Positions 26,287 through 34,915 of a stretch of 64,000 bases of DNA are shown in pieces. The stretch is from Hymenobacter latericoloratus (GTDB taxonomy: Bacteria > Bacteroidota > Bacteroidia > Cytophagales > Hymenobacteraceae). Where the stretch lies: NCBI RefSeq assembly GCF_014199535.1, contig NZ_JACHNV010000003.1, forward strand, positions 435,289 through 499,288, in the 5' to 3' direction. Positions within the stretch are counted from its first letter, which is position 1. Every line of letters starts with the position of its first letter. Below the pieces are notes generated by a model. The model saw nothing but the letters and a program-made list of their open reading frames with translations, had not been told where the DNA came from and did no database searches. The translations under genes were made by a program, and so were the position numbers.

Positions 26287-27426
26287 TTATACCAGCGCAA
26301 ACCGCTTACCCGGCAATGCCTTGATGACGGTCCGAAACTCTAGCCCAAGCAACAGCGACGCTACGGCATGAACGGGCTGCTGCGCCTTCCAGGCGAGGGT
26401 GTCGAGGTGCTCTTCGCGGCCAGTGGCGGCCTGCAGCACGGCAATCAGCTGAAACTCTTCCGCCGTGAAGTCCGCCGGATCGTAGGGGGTAGGGCCCCGG
26501 AACTTGCCCTGCAGGTGCAGGGCCGCATCCCAGTTCAGCAGCTCTTCCAGGTCTTTGGGCTCGGAATACAGCGCGGCCTTGTTGGTTTTGATGAGCTCGT
26601 GGCAGCCTTCGGAGGCTGGCGAGCCCAGCGGGCCCGGCACGGCCAGCACGTCGCGGTTATAGCCCTGGGCTAGGTCGGCCGTGATGAGGGCGCCGCCTTT
26701 CTTCGCGGCTTCTATTACCACGGTGCCATCGGCGAGGCCGGCAATGATGCGGTTCCGGGCGGGGAAGTTATACTTATCGGGCTGGGTGCCGAAAGGAAAC
26801 TCCGTGAGCAGGCCACCCTGCGTGAGCATCTTCTCGGCGGTTTTGCGGTGAGCCGGGGGGTAGAGCTTGTCCAGGCCCGTGGCCATCACGCCAATGGTTT
26901 CCAGCCCTTCCTGCAAGGCGGCGCGGTGGGCGGCAATGTCAATGCCGTAGGCCAGGCCGCTGATGATAAGGGGCTGGTGGGAGGCAATGCCTTTCACCAG
27001 CTTCTCAGTTTGCTCCCGGCCGTAGTCGGTGGCTTGGCGGGTGCCTACCAGGGCCACCGTTTTGGGGTGGTTCAGGTCGGCGGTGCCCTGGTAGTAGAGC
27101 AGGGTAGGTGCGTCGGGCAGCTGCTTGAGGCGGCTGGGAAACTGCTTGCTGGTATAGAAGAGAATCTGCACGCCCTCTTTCTCGGCTTTGCGCAGGGCAG
27201 CTTCGGCTTGGTTCAGGGCGGCGGTGCGCTCAGCCCCGGTCAGGATGGCCACGGTGGCGGGGCCTACCCCCGGAATCTTGCGCAGCTTGCCCGGCGGCAG
27301 GTGCAGCACGTTCTTGGCCGAGCCCCCGTAGCTCATCAGCTGCCGCGTCAGCTGCGGCCCGATGTTGGGGAAAAGGGTGAGGGCAATTTCGTGAATAAGG
27401 GTATCGTCGGGGGTAGAAATAGGCAT
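26287..27426 (-). CDS. dprA: DNA-processing protein DprA
   Basis: 379 residues. DprA binds incoming single-stranded DNA in natural transformation and loads RecA. Visible parts: a helix-hairpin-helix region (LPPGKLRKIPGVGPATVAIL, about 44-62), the Rossmann-like core with VALVGTRQATDYGREQ and ISGLAYGIDIAAHRAAL, FPARNRIIAGLADGTVVIEA, and a C-terminal winged-helix-like DprA_WH segment (about 315-379). It runs in one direction with the aminotransferase downstream and a hypothetical gene upstream (gap 13 bases). Confidence 0.96.
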   Translation of the reverse strand: MPISTPDDTLIHEIALTLFPNIGPQLTRQLMSYGGSAKNVLHLPPGKLRKIPGVGPATVAILTGAERTAALNQAEAALRKAEKEGVQILFYTSKQFPSRLKQLPDAPTLLYYQGTADLNHPKTVALVGTRQATDYGREQTEKLVKGIASHQPLIISGLAYGIDIAAHRAALQEGLETIGVMATGLDKLYPPAHRKTAEKMLTQGGLLTEFPFGTQPDKYNFPARNRIIAGLADGTVVIEAAKKGGALITADLAQGYNRDVLAVPGPLGSPASEGCHELIKTNKAALYSEPKDLEELLNWDAALHLQGKFRGPTPYDPADFTAEEFQLIAVLQAATGREEHLDTLAWKAQQPVHAVASLLLGLEFRTVIKALPGKRFALV

Positions 27427-27439
27427 ATTAACGGCTTAG

Positions 27440-27862
27440 CTATACTCTAGGATTATCATTCCGCCAGTCCCAATGAGGATTTCGCATGAGCATGGATACA
27501 AAGCTATTAGCTGTCAGAAATGTGCCAAAATCATTGTCAATCAGTATTTTTTGAGATGCTGCAACTTCTATAATTACCTTTTTTATAGTCTCGAGGCTTC
27601 GGTAGTGAATATTATATAAATGAAATCCGGCCGGAAAATGGTGGGCTATTAATGCAAGCTCATCTTCGGTCCACCCAAGTATAACGCTTAGTGAGGTGCC
27701 GTAATAATCTACATAAAGCCGGTTTGCTCCCTTAATCTGAACGGCGAAGCCAGTTAAACCCGGCTGATCAGTAATTACACCACACGGAAAGACCTTTTGG
27801 ATAGATTCTTTGAAAGCAGGTAACAAGGCTGCCTTTTCAGCAATAAGTAGGATAGATTCCAT
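27440..27862 (-). CDS. Hypothetical AT-richer cytoplasmic protein
   Basis: 140 residues, not recognised. It alternates strands and helices (TGFAVQIKGANRLYVDYYG, LIAHHFPAGFHLYNIHYRS) with no signal or membrane segment. It is sandwiched between the MerR-type regulator (3 bases) and dprA (13 bases) in the same direction, so it is probably co-transcribed. Its GC content is visibly lower than both neighbours, which suggests a later insertion into a MerR-dprA operon. SUKH-like or other immunity folds are possible but cannot be claimed. Confidence 0.65.
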   Translation of the reverse strand: MESILLIAEKAALLPAFKESIQKVFPCGVITDQPGLTGFAVQIKGANRLYVDYYGTSLSVILGWTEDELALIAHHFPAGFHLYNIHYRSLETIKKVIIEVAASQKILIDNDFGTFLTANSFVSMLMRNPHWDWRNDNPRV

Positions 27863-27865
27863 TTT

Positions 27866-28228
27866 CTATCCCTGCTGCGCCTTGCCAATAGCATCCAACT
27901 CCTTTTTCATCGTCACCATGAATTTGCGGACCCGCTCCAGGCTCTGAATCACGTCGATTTTTTCCTTGAGCTGGGGGCCTTTCTGCTTGAGCATGTCGCG
28001 GGCGCCGGGGATGGTGTAGCCGCGCTCCTTCACCAGATGGTAAATGGTGCGGAACGTGTCGATATCCTGGGGCGTGTAGAGGCGGTTGCCCTTCTTGCTT
28101 TTGCGCGGACGCAGCTCCTCAAACTCCGTCTCCCAGAACCGAATCAGGGAAGGTGCTACATTGAACTGAGCCGCTACCTCACCAATGGTGAAATACTGTT
28201 TTTCGATGTCGCGCTCTTTATAAGGCAT
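27866..28228 (-). CDS. MerR family transcriptional regulator
   Basis: 120 residues. The winged helix-turn-helix is clear: FTIGEVAAQFNVAPSLIRFWETEF (about 12-35), RPRKSKKGNRLYTPQDI in the wing, then IPGARDMLKQKG. A short coiled-coil tail follows, with no Cys or His cluster for metal sensing, typical of the Bacteroidota MerR proteins found near dprA. It probably binds DNA as a dimer. Its targets are unknown; the local operon is an obvious candidate. Confidence 0.92.
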   Translation of the reverse strand: MPYKERDIEKQYFTIGEVAAQFNVAPSLIRFWETEFEELRPRKSKKGNRLYTPQDIDTFRTIYHLVKERGYTIPGARDMLKQKGPQLKEKIDVIQSLERVRKFMVTMKKELDAIGKAQQG

Positions 28229-28367
28229 AGGAGGGGTAGCAGCACAAAGTGAAGGGGCCGGCCGAAAGCCTGATTACAAATAAAGCAAAACCGGCGCCAA
28301 CCGCCTACCCCCACGCAGCACAGCTACCGTTTGGGCAGGCGATGAGCGCCGGCTGGGCACTAGGCCA

Positions 28368-29462
28368 CTACTTCACTTTATGCTTGCGGCTTACCTCGTC
28401 ATAGATGGGCAGCAGCTCGTTGGCCTTGCCTTCCTTGTCGAAAATCTGCTCCCAGGTGTTGAGCGGCTCCCAAATGAAGGTGCCCTTGCCCTTGTTGCCC
28501 GGCAGACTGAAAGCAATGTCGTTCACTTCACGCTTCCGCTCCGAATACTCCACTACCACCACATCCTGGGGGTAGCGGGCAGCCAGGTCGGTGAGGTTGC
28601 GCTGCAGATCGGGCAGGGTGCGGTGCCACTTGGGGTAGTACGACTGGCCGATAACGTCGCAGGTAACGCCGCGGGAGAACATATTATCGAGCCAATACCG
28701 CGACTGTTCGTTCTGCCCTCCCAGGGCAATGTGCATCATGATAAGGCTTTGCGGGGTGGTTTCGCGCACGGCCGCAACGCCGGCTTTCAGCAGCTCGGCC
28801 AGGTTGTCGAGGCGGGCTACGCTGTCGGCGCTGTGGATGTCGCCGTCGGGCCAGAGCAGGCCGTGGTTGATTTCGTTGCCCACCTGCACCATGTCGGGCG
28901 GAGTGCCCTGGGCCTTGAGGGCCAGCAGCACGTCGCGGGTGTAGTCGTGCACAGCCTGAGTGAGCTGGGCGCCGTGCAGGTCTTTCCAGGCCTCGGGCTT
29001 GAACTGCTTCTGCGGATCGGCCCAGGTGTCGCTGTAATGGAAGTCGAGCAGGAATTTCAGGCCGGCTTTCTTGATGCGCGTGGCCATTTGCTGGGTGTGG
29101 GCCAGGTCGCAGAAGCCTTGCTTGGGGGCATAGCCGCTGTCGGCCGCCGGGTTGTGAAACAGGCGCAGGCGCACGTAGTTAAAGCCGTGGTCCTTAAGAA
29201 TCTCCATGGCGTCCTTCTCCTGGCCTTTGTCGGAGAACCTGATGCCCCGGGCTTCCAGCTGGGGTAGGAAGGAAATATCAGCCCCCAGCATCTTCCCGAT
29301 TTTCTGCTTTTTACGGCCGATAGACTGGGCTATTTGGTCGGGGGTAGGCTGACGCGCGGTTTGCGCCTTGGCAGGAGCGGGCAGGCACAGCCACACCAGC
29401 AGCAGTTTGAGCAGCAGGCGGGGGTAGGAAATAGGGTGGCGCACAAGGAAAGGTGTTTTCAT
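28368..29462 (-). CDS. Arabinogalactan endo-beta-1,4-galactanase (GH53)
   Basis: 364 residues with a signal peptide ending near PAKAQ. GH53 enzymes cut beta-1,4-galactan in pectic side chains. The TIM-barrel signatures are intact: FNYVRLRLFHNP, KFLLDFHYSDTWADPQ, the acid/base Glu196 in QVGNEINHG and the nucleophile Glu304 in VVVEYSERK. It is secreted or periplasmic. No SusC/SusD pair or carbohydrate regulator is adjacent, so it is a lone enzyme rather than part of a visible polysaccharide-utilisation locus. Confidence 0.94.
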   Translation of the reverse strand: MKTPFLVRHPISYPRLLLKLLLVWLCLPAPAKAQTARQPTPDQIAQSIGRKKQKIGKMLGADISFLPQLEARGIRFSDKGQEKDAMEILKDHGFNYVRLRLFHNPAADSGYAPKQGFCDLAHTQQMATRIKKAGLKFLLDFHYSDTWADPQKQFKPEAWKDLHGAQLTQAVHDYTRDVLLALKAQGTPPDMVQVGNEINHGLLWPDGDIHSADSVARLDNLAELLKAGVAAVRETTPQSLIMMHIALGGQNEQSRYWLDNMFSRGVTCDVIGQSYYPKWHRTLPDLQRNLTDLAARYPQDVVVVEYSERKREVNDIAFSLPGNKGKGTFIWEPLNTWEQIFDKEGKANELLPIYDEVSRKHKVK

Positions 29463-29490
29463 GAGGTGAACAGAAAAGGAATTAATAGAC

Positions 29491-29732
29491 CGTCCTGTCG
29501 AGCTGGTCGAGACATCTCGCGGGCTGACGTTGTGGTGCTAATTAAACTGGCCTAGAACAGTATATAGCCTGTCATCCTGAGCCTGCGAAGGACCTTGTCA
29601 CGTCAGCACGAGAAGCTAGGCCAGTCGTTCACGCGGGGTAAGGTCCTTCGCAAGCTCAGGATGACGTGCTTGTATAGCGGGTTACCACTCCAGCGTCAGC
29701 CCGCGAGATGTCTCGACCAGCTCGACAGGACG
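29491..29732. repeat. Triple-nested palindromic element
   Basis: The outer arms (29491-29529 and 29694-29732) are a perfect 39-bp inverted repeat. Inside lie ACTGGCCTAG / CTAGGCCAGT (about 29546-29555 and 29616-29625) and a further pair, 29571-29596 / 29640-29665, matching 25 of 26 bases with the core GTCATCCTGAGC. It fills most of the 439-bp gap 29463-29901 between divergent GH53 and alaS. No coding capacity is seen. It looks like a composite of two dispersed hairpin repeats, one inserted into the other. Confidence 0.92.
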
Positions 29733-29793
29733 TTCGGGCGAAACCGTGCGAAAAGCCTCAATAAGCACTGCTTCCACTTCCGGGCGAAGTGGC

Positions 29794-29801
29794 TACCTTT
29801 G
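29794..29801 (+). promoter_or_regulatory. -7 box TACCTTTG of alaS
   Basis: An exact match to TAnnTTTG, about 100 bases before the alaS ATG. A 7-bp inverted repeat (CCACTTC 29774-29780 / GAAGTGG 29786-29792) sits directly upstream, where a regulator could bind; no clear -33 box is visible. Confidence 0.55.
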
Positions 29802-29901
29802 GCAGCAAATGCCCTTCGGGCCCGGCCAGCTGGGTTTCCGCATCGGCAAAGTAGCTAAAATTGTTGCCGCCACTGGTGTGGCGCATCCTTATACCTCCCT
29901 C

Positions 29902-32586
29902 ATGTCACTTCCTACCGCCAGCCACGTCCGCCAGCAGTTCCTGGATTTCTTCGCCTCCAAAGGCCACCACATTGTGCCCTCGGCGCCCATTGTGGTGAAG
30001 GACGACCCCACGCTGCTGTTCATCAACTCGGGCATGGCCCCGTTCAAGGATTACTTCCTCGGCAACAAGCCCGCACCCTTCAAGCGCATTGCTGATACTC
30101 AGAAGTGCCTGCGCGTATCGGGCAAGCACAACGACCTGGAAGAGGTGGGCTACGACACCTACCACCACACCATGTTCGAGATGCTCGGCAACTGGTCGTT
30201 TGGGGATTATTTCAAGAAGGACGCCATTGCCTGGGCCTGGGAGCTGCTCACGGAAGTGTACAAGCTGCCCAAAGACCGCCTCTACGTGACCTACTTCGAG
30301 GGCGACCAAGGCGACGGCCTGGGCCCTGACACCGAGACCCAGGAACTGTGGCGCCAGTACACCTCCGACGACCGGATTCTGCCCGGCAACAAGAAGGATA
30401 ACTTCTGGGAGATGGGTGATACCGGCCCCTGCGGCCCCTGCACCGAAATCCACATCGACCTGCGCGACGAGGCCGAGGTAGCCCAGAAGGGCGGCGCCGA
30501 GCTGGTCAACGCCGACCACCCGCAGGTAGTCGAAATCTGGAACAACGTGTTCATGGAGTTCGAGCGCCGCGCCGACAAGTCGCTGCTAAAACTGCCTCAG
30601 CAGAACGTAGATACGGGCATGGGCTTCGAGCGTTTGATGATGGCCGTGTCGGGCGTGAAATCGAACTACGACACCGACGTATTCCAGCCCCTCATCCAGT
30701 TCATTGCCGCCGAGGCCGGCCTGCAGTACCACGGCACGGCGCCTGCCACCGTGAATGACCAGCCGGCTACCGAGAACGAGAAAACGGACATTGCCATCCG
30801 GGTTATTGCCGACCACATCCGGACCATCAGCTTCACCATTGCTGACGGGCAGCTGCCCAGCAACGTGAAGGCCGGCTACGTGATTCGCCGCATCTTGCGC
30901 CGCGCCGTGCGCTACGCCTTCTCCTCGCTGAACCAGAAGCAGCCCTTCCTCTACAAGCTGGTCCCCGTACTGGCCGACCAGATGGCGAGCATCTTCCCCG
31001 AGCTCAAGCAGCAGCAGCAATTCGTGCAGCGGGTGATTGAGGAAGAGGAAATTGCCTTCCTGAAAACCCTGGAAAACGGTCTGCGCCGCCTCGAAACGCT
31101 GGAAGAAGGCTTCCGCCAGAACGGCAACCGCATTGATGGCAAAACCGCATTCGAGCTGTCGGATACCTTCGGTTTCCCCCTGGACCTCACCGCCCTCATT
31201 GCCCGCGAAAAAGGCCTGACGGTGGATGAAGAAGGCTTCAAGAAAGAGCTGGACGCCCAGAAAAACCGCTCCCGCAACGCCCAGGAAGCGGAGCAGAGCG
31301 ACTGGACCATCGTAACCGAATCGGAAGAGCAGCCCGCTTTCGTGGGCTATGACCAGGAGCAGGCCCCGGCGCGCATCCTGCGCTACCGCCGCACCGACCG
31401 CAAAGGCAAAACCGAGTACCAGGTGGTGCTCGACCAAACGCCATTCTACGCTGAGTCGGGCGGGCAGATTGGCGACACGGGCTACCTGGTGTCACCCCTG
31501 AGCAAGGTGCGCGTGCTCGACACGAAAAAGGAAAACGACCTCATCGTGCACACCGTGCTGGATCTGCCCCAGGACCTGGACGCTGACTTCAGCGCCGAAG
31601 TGGACCACGCCCGCCGCGACCAGATCCGTCGTAACCACACCGCCACCCACTTGCTGCAGGCTGCCCTGCGCGAGGTAGTAGGCACCCACGTAGCCCAGAA
31701 AGGCTCGCTCGTGAACGAGAAGCTGCTGCGCTTCGACTTCTCGCACTTCACCAAAGTAACCGACGACCAGCTGCGGCAGGTGGAAACCATCGTGAACCGC
31801 AAAATCCGAGAGCAGATTCCGCTGGATGAGCGCCGCAACGTGCCCATCGACGAGGCCAAAGCCCTGGGTGCTACCGCCCTGTTCGGCGAGAAATACGGCG
31901 AGTTTGTGCGCGTCATCACCTTCGACCGTGAGTTCTCGGTGGAACTCTGCGGCGGCACCCACGTGCGCACCACCGGCGACATTGGCTTCTTCAAGATTAC
32001 CTCGGAAAGCGCGGTAGGCGCGGGCGTGCGCCGCATAGAGGCCGTAACGGCCGAAGCTGCCGAAGCCTTCGTAAACCAGCAGCTGGATCTGCTGGGCCAA
32101 GTGCGCGAGGCGCTGGGTAATCCCCAGCACCTCATCCCCAGCATCGAGAAGCAAACCGAGGAAATTGCCGGCCTGCGTAAGCAGATTGAGCAGTTTGCCC
32201 AGCAGAGCATCAACCAGCAGAAAGATCAGCTGGTAGGCCAGGTGAAGCCCCTCAACGGCGTGAGCTTCCTGGCGGCCCAGGTGCAGGCTACCTCCGCCGA
32301 CGCGCTCAAAACCCTGGCCTTCAACCTGCGCCAGGCGGTGCCCAACCTGGTAGCCGTACTCGGCGCCGAAATCGACGGTAAGCCCCAGCTGGCCGTCATG
32401 CTCGACGACGAGCTAGCCAAAGGCGGCAAGCTCAACGCTTCCCAGTTGGTGCGCGAGCTGGCCAAGGAAATCCAGGGCGGGGGCGGCGGGCAGCCGTTCT
32501 TCGCCACGGCCGGCGGCAAGAACCTAGGTGGCCTAGGGGCTGCTGTCGGGAAGGCTGAGGCCTTGGTAGTCGAGAAGCTGGCGTAA
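29902..32586 (+). CDS. alaS: Alanyl-tRNA synthetase
   Basis: 894 residues from the ATG at 29902 (MSLPTASHVRQQFLDFFASK); the open frame upstream belongs to the leader. It charges tRNA-Ala in the cytoplasm. Class II aminoacylation-domain features include FINSGMAPFKDYFLG and KCLRVSGKHNDLEEVG. The editing domain has the zinc site HTATH (H579, H583) and CGGTH (C683, H687). The C-terminal DHHA1-like domain ends with GGGGGQPFFATAGG. It is a single-gene unit with a -7 box about 100 bases upstream and a terminator after the stop. Confidence 0.98.
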   Translation: MSLPTASHVRQQFLDFFASKGHHIVPSAPIVVKDDPTLLFINSGMAPFKDYFLGNKPAPFKRIADTQKCLRVSGKHNDLEEVGYDTYHHTMFEMLGNWSFGDYFKKDAIAWAWELLTEVYKLPKDRLYVTYFEGDQGDGLGPDTETQELWRQYTSDDRILPGNKKDNFWEMGDTGPCGPCTEIHIDLRDEAEVAQKGGAELVNADHPQVVEIWNNVFMEFERRADKSLLKLPQQNVDTGMGFERLMMAVSGVKSNYDTDVFQPLIQFIAAEAGLQYHGTAPATVNDQPATENEKTDIAIRVIADHIRTISFTIADGQLPSNVKAGYVIRRILRRAVRYAFSSLNQKQPFLYKLVPVLADQMASIFPELKQQQQFVQRVIEEEEIAFLKTLENGLRRLETLEEGFRQNGNRIDGKTAFELSDTFGFPLDLTALIAREKGLTVDEEGFKKELDAQKNRSRNAQEAEQSDWTIVTESEEQPAFVGYDQEQAPARILRYRRTDRKGKTEYQVVLDQTPFYAESGGQIGDTGYLVSPLSKVRVLDTKKENDLIVHTVLDLPQDLDADFSAEVDHARRDQIRRNHTATHLLQAALREVVGTHVAQKGSLVNEKLLRFDFSHFTKVTDDQLRQVETIVNRKIREQIPLDERRNVPIDEAKALGATALFGEKYGEFVRVITFDREFSVELCGGTHVRTTGDIGFFKITSESAVGAGVRRIEAVTAEAAEAFVNQQLDLLGQVREALGNPQHLIPSIEKQTEEIAGLRKQIEQFAQQSINQQKDQLVGQVKPLNGVSFLAAQVQATSADALKTLAFNLRQAVPNLVAVLGAEIDGKPQLAVMLDDELAKGGKLNASQLVRELAKEIQGGGGGQPFFATAGGKNLGGLGAAVGKAEALVVEKLA

Positions 32587-32610
32587 TTACATATTGACAC
32601 CAAACATTTT

Positions 32611-32640
32611 GGGCGCTCCTCTTACATTAGAGAAGTGCCC
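32611..32640 (+). terminator. Terminator of alaS
   Basis: Imperfect 12-bp arms GGGCGCTCCTCT / AGAGAAGTGCCC with a 6-base loop followed by a T-rich stretch. Confidence 0.65.
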
Positions 32641-32690
32641 AATGCTTTTTAAGTTTAGCTTTAGCGCTTCAACTATTTTTTGTTACACGA

Positions 32691-33749
32691 ATGAAGCCTA
32701 ACATTTTTCAGTACGCGACAAAGGAATTAAGTCAGGATGCTTTTATAGCCTGGCTATTGGACTGGGCTAATCCAGGCAATCTAATTCACGATAAAGATCT
32801 GCATCACTGTGCTTTGGACTTTGTGCAGATGCTACTAGGCACAGAAGGAAAGCAGCAACAATTGATTATTCAATCGGTGGCAGTAGAGCTACAATGGAAG
32901 AAAATTGATGTGACAGCTGAGATAGTAACAACTGAAGGGCGTTATTTATTGGTTATTGAGGATAAAATTCACAGCGCAGAGCATTCGGAACAGCTGACTA
33001 ATTATCAGAAAATAGCAGCCGACCGGTGTCAAACTACTGGATGTGAGTTGAGGTGTGTATATCTTAAAACGGGTAATGAGTCATCTAATACTCTCAAAAA
33101 TGTAAGAGCTAAGGGATTTAGAATTGTTTCCCGCAAACAGATTATTGGAATGCTTAGTGAGCACACCAATGTTCAGAATCACATTTTACAAGATTATAAG
33201 TCACGGCTGGAGTTAATCGAAAAAACCTTCCGTGAATTTGAGGACAAGCAGATTGGAATACAGCACTGGCATCCCAGTGATTGGGTTGGTTTATTCACGA
33301 TGCTGGATGAAAATGAGGCAATTATCCGTTGGCATTATGTAGCTAACCCTGCTGGTGGGTTCCAGAATGCTCTACTGAATTGGCACGGCTGGCGGGGTGT
33401 ATGCGTATACGCTCAACTTGAGGAAGAAAAACTATGCTACAAAATCAGCTTTAATCCAGAAGATGCCGAGGTTGATTTGGAGGCCCTAGACCTAGATAAA
33501 ATTCAAGATACTTGGCAGAGTGTTCTGTTAAAAAATGCTCAAAAATCAACAGATGCTAGCATCCAAGCTATTAGACGCCCGAACCGATATGTGCATAAAG
33601 GAACTTGGCGAACAGTAGCTATAGTAGATCGACAAAATTGGCTCGGTAAAGATGGAGAGCTAGTAGACGTGCAGCAGGTTATTAATAACCTTAATGCGCA
33701 TAAAAAATTCATTAAGGACTGCCTGAAATCTGAAAGCTTTAATGTTTAG
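32691..33749 (+). CDS. PD-(D/E)XK nuclease superfamily protein (PDDEXK_4-like)
   Basis: 352 residues. The N-terminal domain opens with ATKELSQDAFIAWLLDWANP and has the nuclease core: Asp73 in KIDVTAEI and E90-x-K92 in LLVIEDKIHSAEHSEQL. This matches proteins annotated as PD-(D/E)XK nuclease superfamily members, whose role is often unknown or defence-linked. The C-terminal half (WHPSDWVGLFTMLDEN) is not recognised. Markedly lower GC than alaS and the following gene points to acquisition. It stands alone with no methylase or helicase. Confidence 0.8.
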   Translation: MKPNIFQYATKELSQDAFIAWLLDWANPGNLIHDKDLHHCALDFVQMLLGTEGKQQQLIIQSVAVELQWKKIDVTAEIVTTEGRYLLVIEDKIHSAEHSEQLTNYQKIAADRCQTTGCELRCVYLKTGNESSNTLKNVRAKGFRIVSRKQIIGMLSEHTNVQNHILQDYKSRLELIEKTFREFEDKQIGIQHWHPSDWVGLFTMLDENEAIIRWHYVANPAGGFQNALLNWHGWRGVCVYAQLEEEKLCYKISFNPEDAEVDLEALDLDKIQDTWQSVLLKNAQKSTDASIQAIRRPNRYVHKGTWRTVAIVDRQNWLGKDGELVDVQQVINNLNAHKKFIKDCLKSESFNV

Positions 33750-33786
33750 GCAATAGAGTAGACACTATTACCCTTACCCGTATTCT

Positions 33787-34755
33787 ATGCGCTTTTCTAC
33801 CCTCCTGATTACCGCGGGCCTGCTGACTGGCCTTGCTACCCTCACCCAGGCCCAGACCTTCACCGACCCCGGCGCCTACAACAACTTTATTGTGAGTGAG
33901 CAGCGGGCCATGCTCAAGAAAAACCTGCGCTACATCAGCAAATCGGCCCACTCGGATAACGAGAAGAAGATTGACGCCAAGCGTCAGGACCTGATCAAAC
34001 AGACGGAAGCCTCCCTGAATAAAGTGGCCAAAATGCCCGCGTTCAAGGACGACAAGGGTTTCAAGGAGCAAACCACCGAGGCATTTTACCAGCTCTTGAA
34101 AGTGTACTCAGAGGACTACAAGGCCGTGGATATGATGGCGGCTACCCGCACGGCCACCGTCGAAAACATGGAGCAATACTTTAAGCTCCAGGAAATTGCC
34201 GAAGCCAAGCTGCAAGTGGTCAACGACTCAGTGGATGCGGCCCAGCGCCGCTTCGCCCGGCGCCATAACATGACCATTTCCGCCGATCCTGAGGGCAAGC
34301 GCCTGGCCGAGTATATGCGGCAGGTGTCGGAAGTGAATAGCTACCAGCACAAGGTGTACCTGGCCCAGTTTCGGATTGAAAAAGCCACGGCCAAGCTCAC
34401 CGACGCCCTCAGCGCCCAGGACCCGGCCGCTTTCGAAGCTGCCCGCGTGCAGCTGGTAGGCGATTCCAAAACTGCTACCACCGAGCTAACGGCCATTCCG
34501 GCCTTTCGGGGCAAAGACGCCCGCTACCGCGACGCGGCCCGCAACCTGGTGAAATTCTACGCCGGCTTCGCCGCCACCCAGGCCGCCCAGATGAAAGAGC
34601 TGCTGGAGCGCAAAGACGCTCTTACCAAAGCCGACGCTGACAAGTTCAACGGCTTTATCAACCTCTACAACACCCAGAACCAGAAGCTGGCCCAGGCCTA
34701 CAACCAGGCCGGCAACGCTTTTCAGGCAACCTACATTCCGGTGTTTAACGACTAG
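33787..34755 (+). CDS. Exported helical protein (LIC11966 surface protein-like)
   Basis: 322 residues with a signal peptide ending near TQAQ (about residue 23). The mature part is nearly all helical and Ala/Lys/Glu-rich (DPGAYNNFIVSEQRAMLKKN, EAKLQVVNDSVDAAQRRFA). Its opening resembles the LIC11966 family of surface or periplasmic proteins; that name is from memory and moderate in certainty. There is no catalytic motif and no lipobox. It is probably a soluble periplasmic protein in a single-gene unit ended by the hairpin at 34855. Confidence 0.65.
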   Translation: MRFSTLLITAGLLTGLATLTQAQTFTDPGAYNNFIVSEQRAMLKKNLRYISKSAHSDNEKKIDAKRQDLIKQTEASLNKVAKMPAFKDDKGFKEQTTEAFYQLLKVYSEDYKAVDMMAATRTATVENMEQYFKLQEIAEAKLQVVNDSVDAAQRRFARRHNMTISADPEGKRLAEYMRQVSEVNSYQHKVYLAQFRIEKATAKLTDALSAQDPAAFEAARVQLVGDSKTATTELTAIPAFRGKDARYRDAARNLVKFYAGFAATQAAQMKELLERKDALTKADADKFNGFINLYNTQNQKLAQAYNQAGNAFQATYIPVFND

Positions 34756-34854
34756 TGTGGCTGACTTGTGCGGAGCGAGCGGAATGATGACGCTGAACTG
34801 GTGAACGGCCCGGGCAGTTGACGCCGGGGGCTGGTCTGGCCGGACCCGTAAACG

Positions 34855-34886
34855 CAAGCGCCTGCCCCGAAAGGAGCAGGCGCTTG
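34855..34886. terminator. Bidirectional terminator
   Basis: Perfect arms CAAGCGCCTGC / GCAGGCGCTTG between the convergent helical-protein and propeller genes. Confidence 0.8.
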
Positions 34887-34915
34887 GTGGTTGAAGGGGA
34901 GAGGGTAGGCCAGCG

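Noticed and set aside
28368..29462. Polysaccharide-utilisation locus around the GH53 gene
   Set aside because: No SusC/SusD pair, sensor or other glycoside hydrolase is nearby.
29491..29732. CRISPR-like array
   Set aside because: Units are inverted and nested, not direct repeats with unique spacers; no cas gene is present.
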